Assembly (NCBI GenBank): GCA_020355945.1
Contig: CP070627.1
Coordinates: 5,921,670-5,959,105, forward strand
Direction of reading: 5' to 3'
Length of the DNA stretch: 37,436 nucleotides
Origin: Candidatus Aminicenantota bacterium
GTDB taxonomy: Bacteria > Acidobacteriota > Aminicenantia > UBA2199
This document shows positions 7,800 to 17,284 of the stretch, piece after piece. The notes beneath the pieces are model-generated. The model did not search any database and was not told where the DNA came from. It worked only from the letters and a program-made list of their open reading frames with translations. The translations under genes and the position numbers were made by a program. Positions within the stretch are counted from its first letter, which is position 1; every line of letters starts with the position of its first letter.

Positions 7800-8873
7800 A
7801 TGGCTATCGATGAAAAGCCGGTTGAAAAGGATAAACCCTTTGAGAGGGCCGGGGAAATAGGAGAATCCACGGTTAAAATTGATAGGGAAACCTTTGATGA
7901 ACTGAGAAAAAAAGGCAAGAAAGTCTATTTGATCCAATTCGAAATAAAAGAAGAGTCCCTGGGAGGAAAGAATCCCCTGGATTTCTTTAATGAAATTGAA
8001 AAAACCGGTGATATCCTGGTCAGGAATGTGGACATGGAATTGGTGTTAAAGGATGACAGTTTCACCGGGGAGGGAATACCCCTGAGTATCCTTTATGCCA
8101 CGGCCCTGGAAAAGGACCTGGTGGCGCATATTTTTGGTATCCGGGAGGAAGTGGTAAAAGAGGTCAAGCCCGGTTCCTCCATCGAAGAAGAGGTTATCGA
8201 AAATGTCTTAACTAAAAAGAAGGGTATGCAAGTGGATTCTTTTTTCGCTCAAAAGCAGATGCAGCGGGCAGCAGTGGATGAAGGGCTCCGGTTGAAACCA
8301 GGAAAAGGGAGCCGGCCAGGACCTGTAGAAGAGGAAGATACGGGACAACACCCGGAACCTGGTGAAGAACCGGGAGAACCAGGGATCATTGAAATAGAAG
8401 AAGAGGAAGAGCAAGAAGATACGGATGCCATCAAAGACGTGAACCGGTACCTGACATTCTGGCTGGGGGATAAAGAGTATGGTATTGTTAATACCCGGGT
8501 TCATGAAATCATCACCCTGAAGGTGAAGGAAATCACCCCTATTCCCGGTGCCGAGGATTTTACCAGGGGTATTATCAATTGGAGGGGTAATATCATACCG
8601 GTTTATGATTTTCGACTGCGATTAAAGTTTGAAGAGAAAGCGTATGATGAGCGAACGGTTATTTTGATTGTGATGATCGGTAATAAAACGGTAGGGGTTA
8701 TTGTAGACCGGGTGATAGAGGAGATGCAATTGAGTCGTGAGCAAATCACCAAAGCTCCCCCCATGCAGCAAATTCCTGCCAATTTTGTCATTGGCATCGG
8801 GCAAAAAGATGGGAGATTCATTATTCTTTTGAAATTAAAGGAAATTTTCTCCATAAATGGGAGGACCGATTAA
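7800..8873 (+). CDS. CheW-domain protein with N-terminal CheA P2-like domain
   Basis: The 357-residue protein has three parts. Residues about 40-122 (VYLIQFEIKEES through IFGIREEV) resemble the 'GxDPLxLLxxLxxLG' domain found between HPt and P3 in many CheA proteins. Residues about 125-210 are an acidic Pro/Gly/Glu-rich linker. Residues about 213-355 are a CheW domain with the conserved 'PGAEDFTRGIINWRGNIIPVYDF' pattern. The start has AGGAGG 4-9 nt upstream. The gene is 82 nt after the truncated CheA-like gene, which lacks exactly this domain, suggesting a redistributed CheA architecture. CheW proteins couple receptors to CheA in membrane arrays, but no methyl-accepting receptor is in the window. 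The CheW assignment is firm; the P2-like call is by visual similarity. Confidence 0.85.
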   Translation: MAIDEKPVEKDKPFERAGEIGESTVKIDRETFDELRKKGKKVYLIQFEIKEESLGGKNPLDFFNEIEKTGDILVRNVDMELVLKDDSFTGEGIPLSILYATALEKDLVAHIFGIREEVVKEVKPGSSIEEEVIENVLTKKKGMQVDSFFAQKQMQRAAVDEGLRLKPGKGSRPGPVEEEDTGQHPEPGEEPGEPGIIEIEEEEEQEDTDAIKDVNRYLTFWLGDKEYGIVNTRVHEIITLKVKEITPIPGAEDFTRGIINWRGNIIPVYDFRLRLKFEEKAYDERTVILIVMIGNKTVGVIVDRVIEEMQLSREQITKAPPMQQIPANFVIGIGQKDGRFIILLKLKEIFSINGRTD

Positions 8874-8874
8874 C

Positions 8875-10584
8875 ATGAGTTACAGAGGAAGTATTTTAAT
8901 CATAGACGATAATGTGGACTTACTGGAATACCTTAAAGACTTCTTTATGATTTATAATTACGAAGTCATATTGGCGGAAAGCGGCAATGAAGGTATTGAA
9001 AAGTTCCGGGAATTTTCACCGGATATTGTCATCGCGGATATTCGGCTGCCGGATAAAATGGGAAACATTGTAGTAAAGGAAATTAAAGAAATAGACAAAG
9101 AAGTGCCTATTATTGTTATCACTGGTTATTCCGACCACAACCTGATACTGAGCGCCATGAAAAACGGTGCCGTAGAGCTGCTGAAGAAACCCTTTAAACC
9201 CAAAGATTTGAAGTACCTGGTCAGTAAAATTGAAACCCTTTTCAGGAAAATAAAAGTCAAACTCAGCTCATCATTTGTGCAGTGGGAAAAACGGCACTTG
9301 AAACTCTCCAATGATATTCACTTGATCGCTTCGGTCACGGATTTTATTTTTGCCAATGTGGATTATCTTTTCGGGGAAGTCTCTTTCATGAAAATCGGTC
9401 TGCAAGAGATATTAATTAATGCCATTGAACACGGGAATTTAAAAATCTCTTATGAAGATAAACAGAAGTTACTCACATCCGGCGAGTATCAACACGTCTT
9501 AAAAGCTAAAGCCGCGCTGGCGGAAAATGCGGATAAGTACGTTGATATTAAGGTGTTCTCTACACCGGAATATTTAAAAATAATTGTCCAGGATATGGGA
9601 GAGGGCTTTGACCTCTCGGAAATACCCGACCCGGAAAACCCGGAGAATTTCCTTAATGAACTCGGCAAAGGAATCATGATGACCCTGAATGCTTATGATG
9701 AAGTGATCTATAATGATAAAGGAAATCGAGTCACACTGATGAAGTATTCGGATAACCATAAGCCGGGGAAGAAAAAGCTCATACCTCATCAAGAGGATAT
9801 GGAAAATTTTGAAATGCTTCGTCAATTGGACCGCTACAGCAAAAAAAATAAAGAATTTGATTTCGAGCTGGATTTAGCCTCGGAATTCCAGAACACCTTT
9901 TTGCCAAAAAAAGGAGATTTAATGCGATTAACCGGGTTTAAGAGCGATTATATCTTTATTCCCCTGTTCAAAGTGTCCGGGGATTTTATTGATATTACAA
10001 AGCTGGAAGAGAGTATTTATGGCTATTTCATATCGGATATTTCCGGCCATGGTGTGGCTGCAGCATTGATTTCCTCGATGTTAAAAGTTTTTTTCTCCCT
10101 TTATGGTAAGGATGTCCTTTCTCCTGAATTGCTGTACGAAGTGCTCAACAAGGAATTTTTTACCTATTTGAATTCCGGGGAATATTTTACTTCTTTTTAC
10201 GGTATCTATTTTGAAGAGGAGAAGAAGTTTGTTTACACCAATGCCAACCATCCACCGCCGCTGCTGTTAAGAGTTAAAACCGGTGAGATTGTCCCCTTGA
10301 ATACCGAAGGATTCTTTGTGGGGGTATTTAAAGACACCATATTTGAAGAGAAGGAAGTATTCCTGGAAAAAGGCGACCGCATCCTCTTTTATACCGACGG
10401 CATCACCGAAGCCAAAAATGAAAACCTGGAAAATTTTGGTGAAGGACGCTTGATAGACATATACAAGAACGAAGCCCGGGCTGACATATCAACACTAATT
10501 CAAAAGATTAAAGATGCAGCTTTTGAATTTGCCGATGGAAAAATCGAAGACGACGTCACCATCGCTATCATTGAGATAGAATAG
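8875..10584 (+). CDS. Response regulator with anti-sigma-type HATPase and PP2C/SpoIIE phosphatase
   Basis: The 569-residue protein has three modules. The receiver (1-120) has Asp11/Asp12, phospho-acceptor Asp55, Thr83 and Lys105. An RsbW-like HATPase (about 145-310) has the N-box EILINAIEHGN with Asn182 and the G1 box QDMGEGFDL. A PP2C/SpoIIE phosphatase (about 340-569) shows metal-binding aspartates in VSGDFIDI, ISDISGHG, YTDGITEA and DDVTIAI. The start ATG lies one base after the CheW stop, with GGGAGG 10 nt before it. The same chain could phosphorylate a STAS protein (HATPase) and dephosphorylate it (PP2C), with phosphorylation of the receiver as switch. The twin STAS genes at the head of the operon are the obvious substrates, by inference. 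Confidence 0.9.
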   Translation: MSYRGSILIIDDNVDLLEYLKDFFMIYNYEVILAESGNEGIEKFREFSPDIVIADIRLPDKMGNIVVKEIKEIDKEVPIIVITGYSDHNLILSAMKNGAVELLKKPFKPKDLKYLVSKIETLFRKIKVKLSSSFVQWEKRHLKLSNDIHLIASVTDFIFANVDYLFGEVSFMKIGLQEILINAIEHGNLKISYEDKQKLLTSGEYQHVLKAKAALAENADKYVDIKVFSTPEYLKIIVQDMGEGFDLSEIPDPENPENFLNELGKGIMMTLNAYDEVIYNDKGNRVTLMKYSDNHKPGKKKLIPHQEDMENFEMLRQLDRYSKKNKEFDFELDLASEFQNTFLPKKGDLMRLTGFKSDYIFIPLFKVSGDFIDITKLEESIYGYFISDISGHGVAAALISSMLKVFFSLYGKDVLSPELLYEVLNKEFFTYLNSGEYFTSFYGIYFEEEKKFVYTNANHPPPLLLRVKTGEIVPLNTEGFFVGVFKDTIFEEKEVFLEKGDRILFYTDGITEAKNENLENFGEGRLIDIYKNEARADISTLIQKIKDAAFEFADGKIEDDVTIAIIEIE

Positions 10585-10601
10585 CTCTTAGTTCTTATCC
10601 C

Positions 10602-10630
10602 TTGCATTGTAAGCTCTTTTATGGTACATT
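10602..10630 (+). promoter_or_regulatory. Candidate promoter for the tol operon
   Basis: TTGCAT (10602-10607) and TACATT (10625-10630) have a 17-bp spacer. The -10 ends only 6 nt before the tolQ ATG at 10637, which has no Shine-Dalgarno sequence, so a leaderless transcript is predicted if this promoter is used. Confidence 0.3.
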
Positions 10631-10636
10631 TATGGT

Positions 10637-11356
10637 ATGAAGAACATTGTATTTGCCCTGTTGTCTGTCTCAATCGGTCAAGCCGGTTCCGGTAGAGATG
10701 TCATATCTTTGATTAAAAACGCCACACCAGTGGGAAAATTTGCCTTATTTATACTGTTGATATTCTCCATTGTATCGTGGGCGGTTATTATTTTTAAGCT
10801 GGTAGAATATGCCAAAGCCAAAACCAATTCCCGGAAATTTATTCATTATTTCCGGAAAACCAGGAATTTTTCCGACATTAATAAATTTGCCGGGGGGTTT
10901 CAAAATAATCCATTGGCTGAAATATTCAGGTATGGCTACAAAGAGTTATCTCATCAATTGGGTAATGAACAGTCGTTGTCTTCTTCACCCAATACTATCA
11001 ATGTAGAGAGTCTCAACCGTTCGTTGGTGAGGGCTTCCAATTCAGAGATCACCCGATTGGAGCGATTGAACGGATTGCTGGCCACTACTGCCAGTGTGAC
11101 GCCCTTTATCGGTCTTTTCGGTACGGTTTGGGGAATCATGAGTTCCTTCCAGGAGATTGGACTACAGATGAACGCCAACCTGGCTACGGTTGCTCCCGGG
11201 ATTGCAGAGGCGCTGATTGCCACTGCTTTAGGACTGTTTGCCGCCATACCGGCGGTCATCTTTTACAATTTATTGCTCAATAAATTGAAAGTATTGATCT
11301 CCATTATGGAAGACTTTGTCATGGAATTTCTTAATGTCAGCGAGAAACTCAAATGA
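10637..11356 (+). CDS. tolQ: TolQ/ExbB-family proton channel subunit
   Basis: The 239-residue inner-membrane protein has the MotA/TolQ/ExbB layout: a first helix at about 35-57 (FALFILLIFSIVSWAVII), a cytoplasmic loop with the Arg/Glu-rich segment before 'LLATTASVTPFIGLFGTVWG', and two further helices containing that motif and 'IAEALIATALGLFAAIPAVIFYN'. TolQ with TolR forms the proton-driven motor that energises TolA for outer-membrane constriction and stability. It overlaps tolR by 4 nt and leads the set tolQ-tolR-tolA-like-tolB, so TolQ is preferred over ExbB. No ribosome site is evident at the start. Confidence 0.93.
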   Translation: MKNIVFALLSVSIGQAGSGRDVISLIKNATPVGKFALFILLIFSIVSWAVIIFKLVEYAKAKTNSRKFIHYFRKTRNFSDINKFAGGFQNNPLAEIFRYGYKELSHQLGNEQSLSSSPNTINVESLNRSLVRASNSEITRLERLNGLLATTASVTPFIGLFGTVWGIMSSFQEIGLQMNANLATVAPGIAEALIATALGLFAAIPAVIFYNLLLNKLKVLISIMEDFVMEFLNVSEKLK

Positions 11357-11775
11357 TGCAGACCAATAACTCCCACAAACTCACCTCCAATTTATCGGAA
11401 ATCAATGTTACCCCCTTAGTAGATGTCATGCTGGTATTGTTAATTATTTTTATGGTCACAGCTCCTTTGATGCAGTCAGGGATCGAAGTTAATTTGCCCT
11501 CGGCGGAAACCCCCGGGAATCCCAGTTCCGGTGGACTTGTTCTCACTGTAACCAAAGACCGTTATGTCTATATGGAAAATCAAATTGTTAATTTGTTCTT
11601 GCTGGAATCACGAATAAAAAGCTATTTCCTTGGCAAAGAGAAAAAAATCGTTTTTATCAAAGCAGATAAGGATGTACCTTACGGTTATATGATCGATGTG
11701 ATGGATGTACTGAAAAAGGCGGGCATACACACGGTTGGTTTGATCGTGGATAAAAAACAAGAAGAAAAAAAATGA
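11353..11775 (+). CDS. tolR: TolR/ExbD-family protein
   Basis: The 140-residue protein has a single N-terminal membrane helix after a short cytoplasmic segment. It shows the diagnostic 'SEINVTPLVDVMLVLLIIFMVTAP', including the Asp that carries protons through the TolQ channel, then a periplasmic domain ending 'MDVLKKAGIHTVGLIV'. Its start (ATGA) overlaps tolQ by 4 nt and its end overlaps the TolA/TonB-like gene by 4 nt, implying translational coupling along the operon. Confidence 0.93.
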   Translation: MMQTNNSHKLTSNLSEINVTPLVDVMLVLLIIFMVTAPLMQSGIEVNLPSAETPGNPSSGGLVLTVTKDRYVYMENQIVNLFLLESRIKSYFLGKEKKIVFIKADKDVPYGYMIDVMDVLKKAGIHTVGLIVDKKQEEKK

Positions 11776-12563
11776 AATTTAAAGCCGCGGTAATTATTTC
11801 GGTAGCTTTGCATATATCTATCTTTGCCATTGCCCTTTACGTTCCCATGAAAAGCAGTCATAAAGGGACCGTTTATTATGTGGATTTGATTCACATGCCC
11901 GGAGGAGGCGGCGGCGGGGATAAAACCCAAAAAGGCGGAGGCCAACTGGTCCAGGAACCGCAGCGCATGAAGGACCTCACCACTCAGAAAGAAGAGACTC
12001 AATCCAAACTTCGCTACCCGGACCAGGATAAAAAAAGCAAGAAAAAATCCAGGAAAAAAAAGAAAAAACCAGAGAAGAAGCAGCTTATCACCATGACCAG
12101 GAAAGACCGGGAAAAGACACAGGCACCGGTTACGGTTAGCCGCAAAGGAACTACATCTTCCGATATTCTCAAGACCGGGATTTCAGCCGGAGGCGGTGGG
12201 GGTTCCGGTGGTGGTTACGGCACCGGCACCGGCACGGGTTACGGACCTGGCAGCGGCAGCGGTACTGCCTTTTTCCCCTATGCCTATTATATCGAAACCC
12301 TGAGAAGTAAAGTCTCATCCTCCTGGTACAGCGGACTGGTTTCCCCCGGGCAACGGGGGCAATTTTTCGTTGTGGTCTATTTTAAAATCCTGAGAAGCGG
12401 CCAAATCACGGATTTAAACGTATCGCAGAAAAGTGGCATCTCTTCCCTGGACCTTTCTGCCCGCCGGGCCGTTGAAAATGCAGCACCCTTTCCACCGCTG
12501 CCCAATGACTATCCTTATAGTTACCTGCCGGTAAGCTTTGAATTTGTATGGGGGAAAAAATGA
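11772..12563 (+). CDS. TolA/TonB-like energy transducer
   Basis: The 263-residue protein has an N-terminal membrane anchor (about 5-27), then a periplasmic linker that begins Gly-rich, becomes strongly Lys-rich (about residues 75-110), and is followed by a second Gly-rich stretch with Gly-Thr and Gly-Ser repeats (about 140-165). The C-terminal TonB/TolA domain (about 175-263) includes 'GQITDLNVSQKSG', 'LDLSARRAVENAAPFPPLP' and the terminal 'LPVSFEFVW'. It transmits force from TolQR to the outer membrane or Pal. The position before tolB favours a TolA role, while the C-terminal domain looks like the TonB_C family; both remain possible. It overlaps tolR by 4 nt. Confidence 0.88.
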   Translation: MKFKAAVIISVALHISIFAIALYVPMKSSHKGTVYYVDLIHMPGGGGGGDKTQKGGGQLVQEPQRMKDLTTQKEETQSKLRYPDQDKKSKKKSRKKKKKPEKKQLITMTRKDREKTQAPVTVSRKGTTSSDILKTGISAGGGGGSGGGYGTGTGTGYGPGSGSGTAFFPYAYYIETLRSKVSSSWYSGLVSPGQRGQFFVVVYFKILRSGQITDLNVSQKSGISSLDLSARRAVENAAPFPPLPNDYPYSYLPVSFEFVWGKK

Positions 12564-13870
12564 CAAATAGAAAAGTAAACAAAAGTATATTTCTTTTATT
12601 GATCGCCGGTTTGATCTTTACAGTCTTTTTTACCCGGGCCCATGCCCAGCAAGAGGTGAGGATTCGAATCAGCGAAGGCATGCCCATGATCCCGGTGGCA
12701 CTGCCGGAATTTCAACTGCGGGAAACATCTGTCCCGGATCAAAAAACCAAACAGGAGATTTACCAGGTCCTCCAGGACGACCTGAAATATTCCCGGGTAT
12801 TTAAGTTGGTGCCAAAGGAATATTATTCTTACATCCAGGAATTTGATCCCGGGAATATCCGTTTTAAAGACTGGGCTTCCATACAGGCCAATATACTCAT
12901 TTCAGGATCAATAGAAGTATCTGCCCAGGACCGGGTGGTTTTCGCCATGAAGGCCTATGATGTCAGGAGTGAGAAATTCATTTTTGGCAGGAATTTTGGA
13001 GGTAAAAAGGAGTTTACCCGGTTAATTGCCCATCGCGCTGCGGATGAAATGATGAAATATTTTGGCGAGAAACCCATTTTCACCAGCAAAGTTATATTTG
13101 TGACTGACCGGGATGGCAATAATGAAATTTACATGATGGATTACGACGGCAAACGTGTCCGGCGCATTACTCACAATAATGACCTTGACATACTTCCCAC
13201 CTGGAGTGCTGACAATGAGAAAATCCTTTACACCTCTTACCGGAAAAACAATCCCGATCTATATATGTTCCACCTCTATACCGGGAAAACCGAATTAATC
13301 GCCACGGGTCAGGCCAATTATGCGGCTGACTGGTGTTTGGAGGATGACAACATCGTTTATACCTCTACCAGGTCCGGGAATGCGGAAATCTATGTTAAAA
13401 ATATGAAAACCGGTAAAGAGAAGCGAGTTACCTTTAACCCGGCTATTGACACCACACCCTGTTGGAGTCCCAGTGGAGATGAGATTGTATTTACTTCCCA
13501 GCGAAGCGGTACACCGCAGATATATATCATGAATGCCGATGGCACCAATATACGGCGGATTACCCATGACGGTTCTTATTATGATTCCCCTGCCTGGTCG
13601 CCCGACAGCACACGAATTGCTTATGTCTCCCGTATTGAATATCGATTTGATATTTATGTTTATAATTTAAAAGACAATACCGTGGTTAAAATGACAGAAC
13701 AAAGCGGACGGAATGAGAATCCCACCTGGTCGCCCGATGGCCGCCATCTTATCTTTGCATCCAATCGCAGCGGCAGTTACCAGTTGTATAGCATCGATTA
13801 TGACGGCACCAATCTCAGGCAGCTTACCTTTAAAGGTGAGAACAAGATGCCCGAATGGCAGAAGAAATAG
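12560..13870 (+). CDS. tolB: TolB-like periplasmic beta-propeller protein
   Basis: The 436-residue protein starts at the ATG overlapping the upstream stop (ATGA), with GGGG 6-10 nt before it. It has a signal peptide (hydrophobic stretch to Ala-His-Ala near residue 29), then the TolB N-terminal domain and WD40-like repeats of the type 'DGxxxRRITHNNxxDxxPTWSxDxxKILYTS', at least five, ending 'GENKMPEWQKK'. TolB binds Pal and is part of the Tol-Pal envelope system. The gene normally following, pal, is absent: only 18 bp separate tolB from the convergent histidine kinase. An ATG at 12548 would add four residues but disrupts the coupling. Confidence 0.93.
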   Translation: MTNRKVNKSIFLLLIAGLIFTVFFTRAHAQQEVRIRISEGMPMIPVALPEFQLRETSVPDQKTKQEIYQVLQDDLKYSRVFKLVPKEYYSYIQEFDPGNIRFKDWASIQANILISGSIEVSAQDRVVFAMKAYDVRSEKFIFGRNFGGKKEFTRLIAHRAADEMMKYFGEKPIFTSKVIFVTDRDGNNEIYMMDYDGKRVRRITHNNDLDILPTWSADNEKILYTSYRKNNPDLYMFHLYTGKTELIATGQANYAADWCLEDDNIVYTSTRSGNAEIYVKNMKTGKEKRVTFNPAIDTTPCWSPSGDEIVFTSQRSGTPQIYIMNADGTNIRRITHDGSYYDSPAWSPDSTRIAYVSRIEYRFDIYVYNLKDNTVVKMTEQSGRNENPTWSPDGRHLIFASNRSGSYQLYSIDYDGTNLRQLTFKGENKMPEWQKK

Positions 13871-13888
13871 TTTTCTCCTGGCAAACCT

Positions 13889-16576
13889 TTAACTTCCATT
13901 CGCTTCTCCACCCCGGGCAAGAGCTGCAATTTCTTTTATCAACCCCGGGAAATATTCCAGGGTGACAGGCGCATTTTCCATGTCATAACTTTGTATCTCT
14001 TTGAGCAGTTTGTTGCCCCAATCGGTTAATGGTTTTAAATGATAATGGGTGCCCAGGTTTCTAATTTCTGCGGCAAAGGCTTCTACATCATCGATAATAA
14101 ATACGTCACTGACTCTTTTCCACTCATCGGTTGATTTATTTTCCAGGATTTCGAGTAATTCAGGGAGTTTGGATCTGGTTTCCCGGTCCATCGCTTCTTG
14201 TACGTCCTGGTCTTGTACTCCCGGTTCGATGACTTTTACTGGTTTCTCCAGCGTACGGTAGGGTAAGAAACGCATCAATTCGGCAAGTAATTCATCTTCT
14301 TTGACCGGTTTTTTCAAGAATCCTTCACACTGGGAATTTTTTGTTTCTTTTTCCTGGTCCTTCATGACCGAGGCGGTTAACAGCACCACCGGGATATGCT
14401 TTAGCTCTTCATCGGTTTTGATGATGCGTGTGGCTTCATGGCCGTTCATTACCGGCATACGGACATCCATGATAACCAGGTCCGGTTTGTACTCCCTGGC
14501 GTATTGAACAGCTTGTTTGCCGTTCTCTGCTTCCACGCTCGAAATATTGACCGATTGCAAGAATTCCTTTATTAGTTTTCGATTGGATTCCACATCGTCT
14601 ACCACCAAAACCAGGGAGTCCGGGAATTGTATGGATTCGATTTCAACCAAAGGCGTCCCCGGGGCCCGGGATGCTTTTTTGAAAGAAGAAACAGCAGGGA
14701 CAGCAGGAACCTCTATATCGTTGAATTCCACCCGGAAAATACTACCTATGCCCTCTTCACTCTCTACGGATATCTTGCCACCCATGATTTCCACCAGCCG
14801 TTTGGTGATACTTAATCCCAGGCCGGTACCGCCGTATTGGTGCACATCCTGGTTTTCTTGCTGGTGAAAAGCATCGAAAATAAGGCTTCTTTGCTCCCCG
14901 GGAATACCAATACCTGTATCCTCTACTGTAAAAACCAGGCGAATACTGCTTTGATCTTCTTTGATGAAAGACGTATGCACGGATAGATTAATATATCCTT
15001 CGTGGGTAAATTTGACTGCATTGCCCACCAGGTTAAACAAGATTTGTCGCATCCGAACTTCATCCAGCAAAAGCTCATCCGGGAGAAGGGGATCGATCTC
15101 CATTATAAAATCCAATCCCTTTTCTTTTACTTTCTGGGAAAATATTTCTTTAATATCCTGGAAAATAGAGTAAGGGGAAGTGGGACGATATTTTATTTCA
15201 ATTTTACCCGCCTCTATTTTGGAAAGGTCCAGGATATCATTGATTAGACTGAGCAGTATCTGGCCGCTGGATATGATGGTTTTGAGATAGTTCCTGTATT
15301 TTTCATCCTTCACCTGCTTCCAGAGTAATTCGGAAAATCCCAGGATAGCATTCATAGGGGTGCGAATTTCATGACTCATATTGGCCAGGAATTCGCTCTT
15401 TGCCTGGTTGGCCGCTTCTGCTACCTCTTTGGCTATTTTTAGTTCTTCCATACGTTTTTTTTGGGTAATGTCTTCCACCACGCCTTCAAAATAAAGCAGG
15501 TTTTGATTTTCATCATAAACCGGGTGTGCTGTTTGGGAGAGATGGATGATACTCCGGTCTTTCCGATAGGCTTTAAATTCAAAATCCCTGAGAAATCCCT
15601 TTTCCTCGATGTTTTTTCGGGCTTCTGTTGCTTTTTCGATGTCCACGAAAAGTTGTTCTCTTACATTGGTGAGACTTTGCAGCACCTCCTGGGGGGAATG
15701 GTAACCCAATATCCGGGCCAGGGCCGGGTTTGCTGTCAAGAGGCGGCTTTCCGGGGACATTTGGAATATACCGTAAGTTGCATTTTCAAAAATATTTCGG
15801 TATTTTTTTTCAGCTTTGTCACGTTCGGACTCGCGCAGTTGAATCTGTTCCAGCATGTGATTGAATTCATCGTACAGGACCCCGATTTCATCCGCACCTT
15901 TTCTTTCCATCCGCACCGAATAATCTTGCTTTTCCGAGATTCCTTTGGACACTTTGGCCAGCTTCAAGATGGGGTGCGATATGATGGTTTGCAAACCATA
16001 AGCCAGGAAATAGGACAGCAGGATTAACACGCCGACCACCATGAACATGGTCAGTAAATGGTCCTGGATTTTCTGCCTCAAGTCAGCAGTAGAGGCTTTA
16101 ACGAATAGGCGTCCCCATTTCTCCTGCCCGCGAATGATAGGGTATTGTACGTACAAATAATTATCTTTAAAAAGGAAAGAAAAATCATCCGTTATTAAGG
16201 CCGGATTTGAATGCCAGGTGTGATAATTGTTTTCCTCATTTATTGCATTTGTACTGCCCTGGTCTTCCTTCTTTTTAAAAGCAGCAAAGATTTGACCGTT
16301 GCGGTCATACAAAACAGATTCAATGATGTGGGGTACGGTTTGAAGTTTTTTTAGTTCGGCTTCCGCATTTTTTTTATAATTTAACTGGAAGGCAATTACG
16401 CAGTAACCGCCAATGACTTCGGTGGTAGAGCGGATGCTGCTGACCATATCTTTCCGGTCGCTGCGAATGTTGTAAAGGATCAAAAAACCAAAACCGATGC
16501 CAATTGCCAACAGGGTAACCACCAGGATAATAGCGATGAGTTTATTTTTGATGGAGAGGCGGCGAAGAAGATTCAT
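13889..16576 (-). CDS. CHASE8 hybrid sensor histidine kinase (HAMP-PAS-HisKA-HATPase-receiver)
   Basis: The 895-residue membrane protein has an N-terminal helix (about 10-32), a periplasmic CHASE8-like domain ('[20 protein letters not shown]'), a second helix near 175-197 and a HAMP segment. A PAS domain follows (about 260-380), then HisKA with NMSHEIRTP (phospho-His near residue 400), HATPase with N-box [12 protein letters not shown] near 517, and a receiver with Asp in [14 protein letters not shown] near 700 and Lys in FLKKPVKED near 755. The final 100 residues form a helical tail resembling C-terminal HPt-like regions but with no obvious phospho-His. The start overlaps the YfiR-family stop by 4 nt, so sensor and periplasmic partner are coupled. 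In Pseudomonas, YfiR inhibits a CHASE8 diguanylate cyclase; here the output is phosphotransfer. Confidence 0.9.
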   Translation of the reverse strand: MNLLRRLSIKNKLIAIILVVTLLAIGIGFGFLILYNIRSDRKDMVSSIRSTTEVIGGYCVIAFQLNYKKNAEAELKKLQTVPHIIESVLYDRNGQIFAAFKKKEDQGSTNAINEENNYHTWHSNPALITDDFSFLFKDNYLYVQYPIIRGQEKWGRLFVKASTADLRQKIQDHLLTMFMVVGVLILLSYFLAYGLQTIISHPILKLAKVSKGISEKQDYSVRMERKGADEIGVLYDEFNHMLEQIQLRESERDKAEKKYRNIFENATYGIFQMSPESRLLTANPALARILGYHSPQEVLQSLTNVREQLFVDIEKATEARKNIEEKGFLRDFEFKAYRKDRSIIHLSQTAHPVYDENQNLLYFEGVVEDITQKKRMEELKIAKEVAEAANQAKSEFLANMSHEIRTPMNAILGFSELLWKQVKDEKYRNYLKTIISSGQILLSLINDILDLSKIEAGKIEIKYRPTSPYSIFQDIKEIFSQKVKEKGLDFIMEIDPLLPDELLLDEVRMRQILFNLVGNAVKFTHEGYINLSVHTSFIKEDQSSIRLVFTVEDTGIGIPGEQRSLIFDAFHQQENQDVHQYGGTGLGLSITKRLVEIMGGKISVESEEGIGSIFRVEFNDIEVPAVPAVSSFKKASRAPGTPLVEIESIQFPDSLVLVVDDVESNRKLIKEFLQSVNISSVEAENGKQAVQYAREYKPDLVIMDVRMPVMNGHEATRIIKTDEELKHIPVVLLTASVMKDQEKETKNSQCEGFLKKPVKEDELLAELMRFLPYRTLEKPVKVIEPGVQDQDVQEAMDRETRSKLPELLEILENKSTDEWKRVSDVFIIDDVEAFAAEIRNLGTHYHLKPLTDWGNKLLKEIQSYDMENAPVTLEYFPGLIKEIAALARGGEANGS

Positions 16577-17136
16577 TGTTTAACTCCCGGCATGTTAATA
16601 ATCCTGGCAACGGACAAAAGCTGGGAATCCGCGATTAATTGTGACTCCACCAGCGCTGCCCCGTTGATCTCGAAACGAATCTCGTCCCGGGATACATATA
16701 GATTAAATAAAACCCCTTTTTCTGCAAATCCTTCTGTTTCTCCAATGGTGAGGATAGGTTTCCCCCGGGTAATGGCAAGGATATCCTCGAGTTCTTTTTT
16801 TACGGATTTTGAAATAAACAGGATATGACAGTTTTCAATTTCTTCCATCTTAGAAATATACCGGATTTCCACCTTTTTGTCTTTTATTTTGTTCTCTTCC
16901 TGGGAATAAGCTGTCTCCAGTATGGAACCAAAGGGATTTTTCCCGATAACCCCAATAACGAAAGGTTTTGAATGGTCCTTCATGCCTGAATTTTCCGGCC
17001 ATTGGATGTATTGGCTGAATACTCTAAATAGGGCTGCTTTCCTATAGTATTCGTCTTTGATGCTAAAAAGGGAGAGGGATGAAAGTAAAATCATTATAGA
17101 CAAAACAATCAAAGTACAGGATCTTTTCACGTTCAT
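16573..17136 (-). CDS. YfiR-family periplasmic protein (copy 1)
   Basis: The 187-residue protein has a signal peptide ([17 protein letters not shown]) and the YfiR/DUF4154 pattern: '[22 protein letters not shown]', '[15 protein letters not shown]', 'CHILFIS', '[22 protein letters not shown]' and '[26 protein letters not shown]'. YfiR proteins are periplasmic repressors of CHASE8 membrane signalling proteins, and the coupled downstream gene is a CHASE8 kinase. The mature domain has only one cysteine, so the intramolecular disulfides known in Pseudomonas YfiR cannot form. The Met at 17136 is chosen because upstream residues to 17202 are not signal-like and a TGTGTTAAAATAT box lies 55 nt upstream. 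Confidence 0.87.
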   Translation of the reverse strand: MNVKRSCTLIVLSIMILLSSLSLFSIKDEYYRKAALFRVFSQYIQWPENSGMKDHSKPFVIGVIGKNPFGSILETAYSQEENKIKDKKVEIRYISKMEEIENCHILFISKSVKKELEDILAITRGKPILTIGETEGFAEKGVLFNLYVSRDEIRFEINGAALVESQLIADSQLLSVARIINMPGVKQ

Positions 17137-17190
17137 CACGCATCCATCCACAAAAAAGTTTCTTTTTTCATATGCTGTTATTCCCAGGAT

Positions 17191-17203
17191 ATATTTTAAC
17201 ACA
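17191..17203 (-). promoter_or_regulatory. TGTGTTAAAATAT box upstream of YfiR copy 1
   Basis: This 13-mer on the minus strand contains an extended -10-like TGTTAAAAT. The same 13 bases occur at 31470-31482 upstream of the TonB-dependent receptor, and a one-base variant occurs upstream of YfiR copy 2. Confidence 0.4.
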
Positions 17204-17284
17204 CTATAAATTTTTATTAAACCCCGGTTTTCAACAAGAAATATGAAGATAAATTAATTTTTAACAGGAAGCGGTGAACAAGGT

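Noticed and set aside
13889..14200. C-terminal HPt domain in the hybrid kinase
   Set aside because: The helical tail resembles such domains, but no histidine in a phospho-acceptor context is visible, so it is not called.
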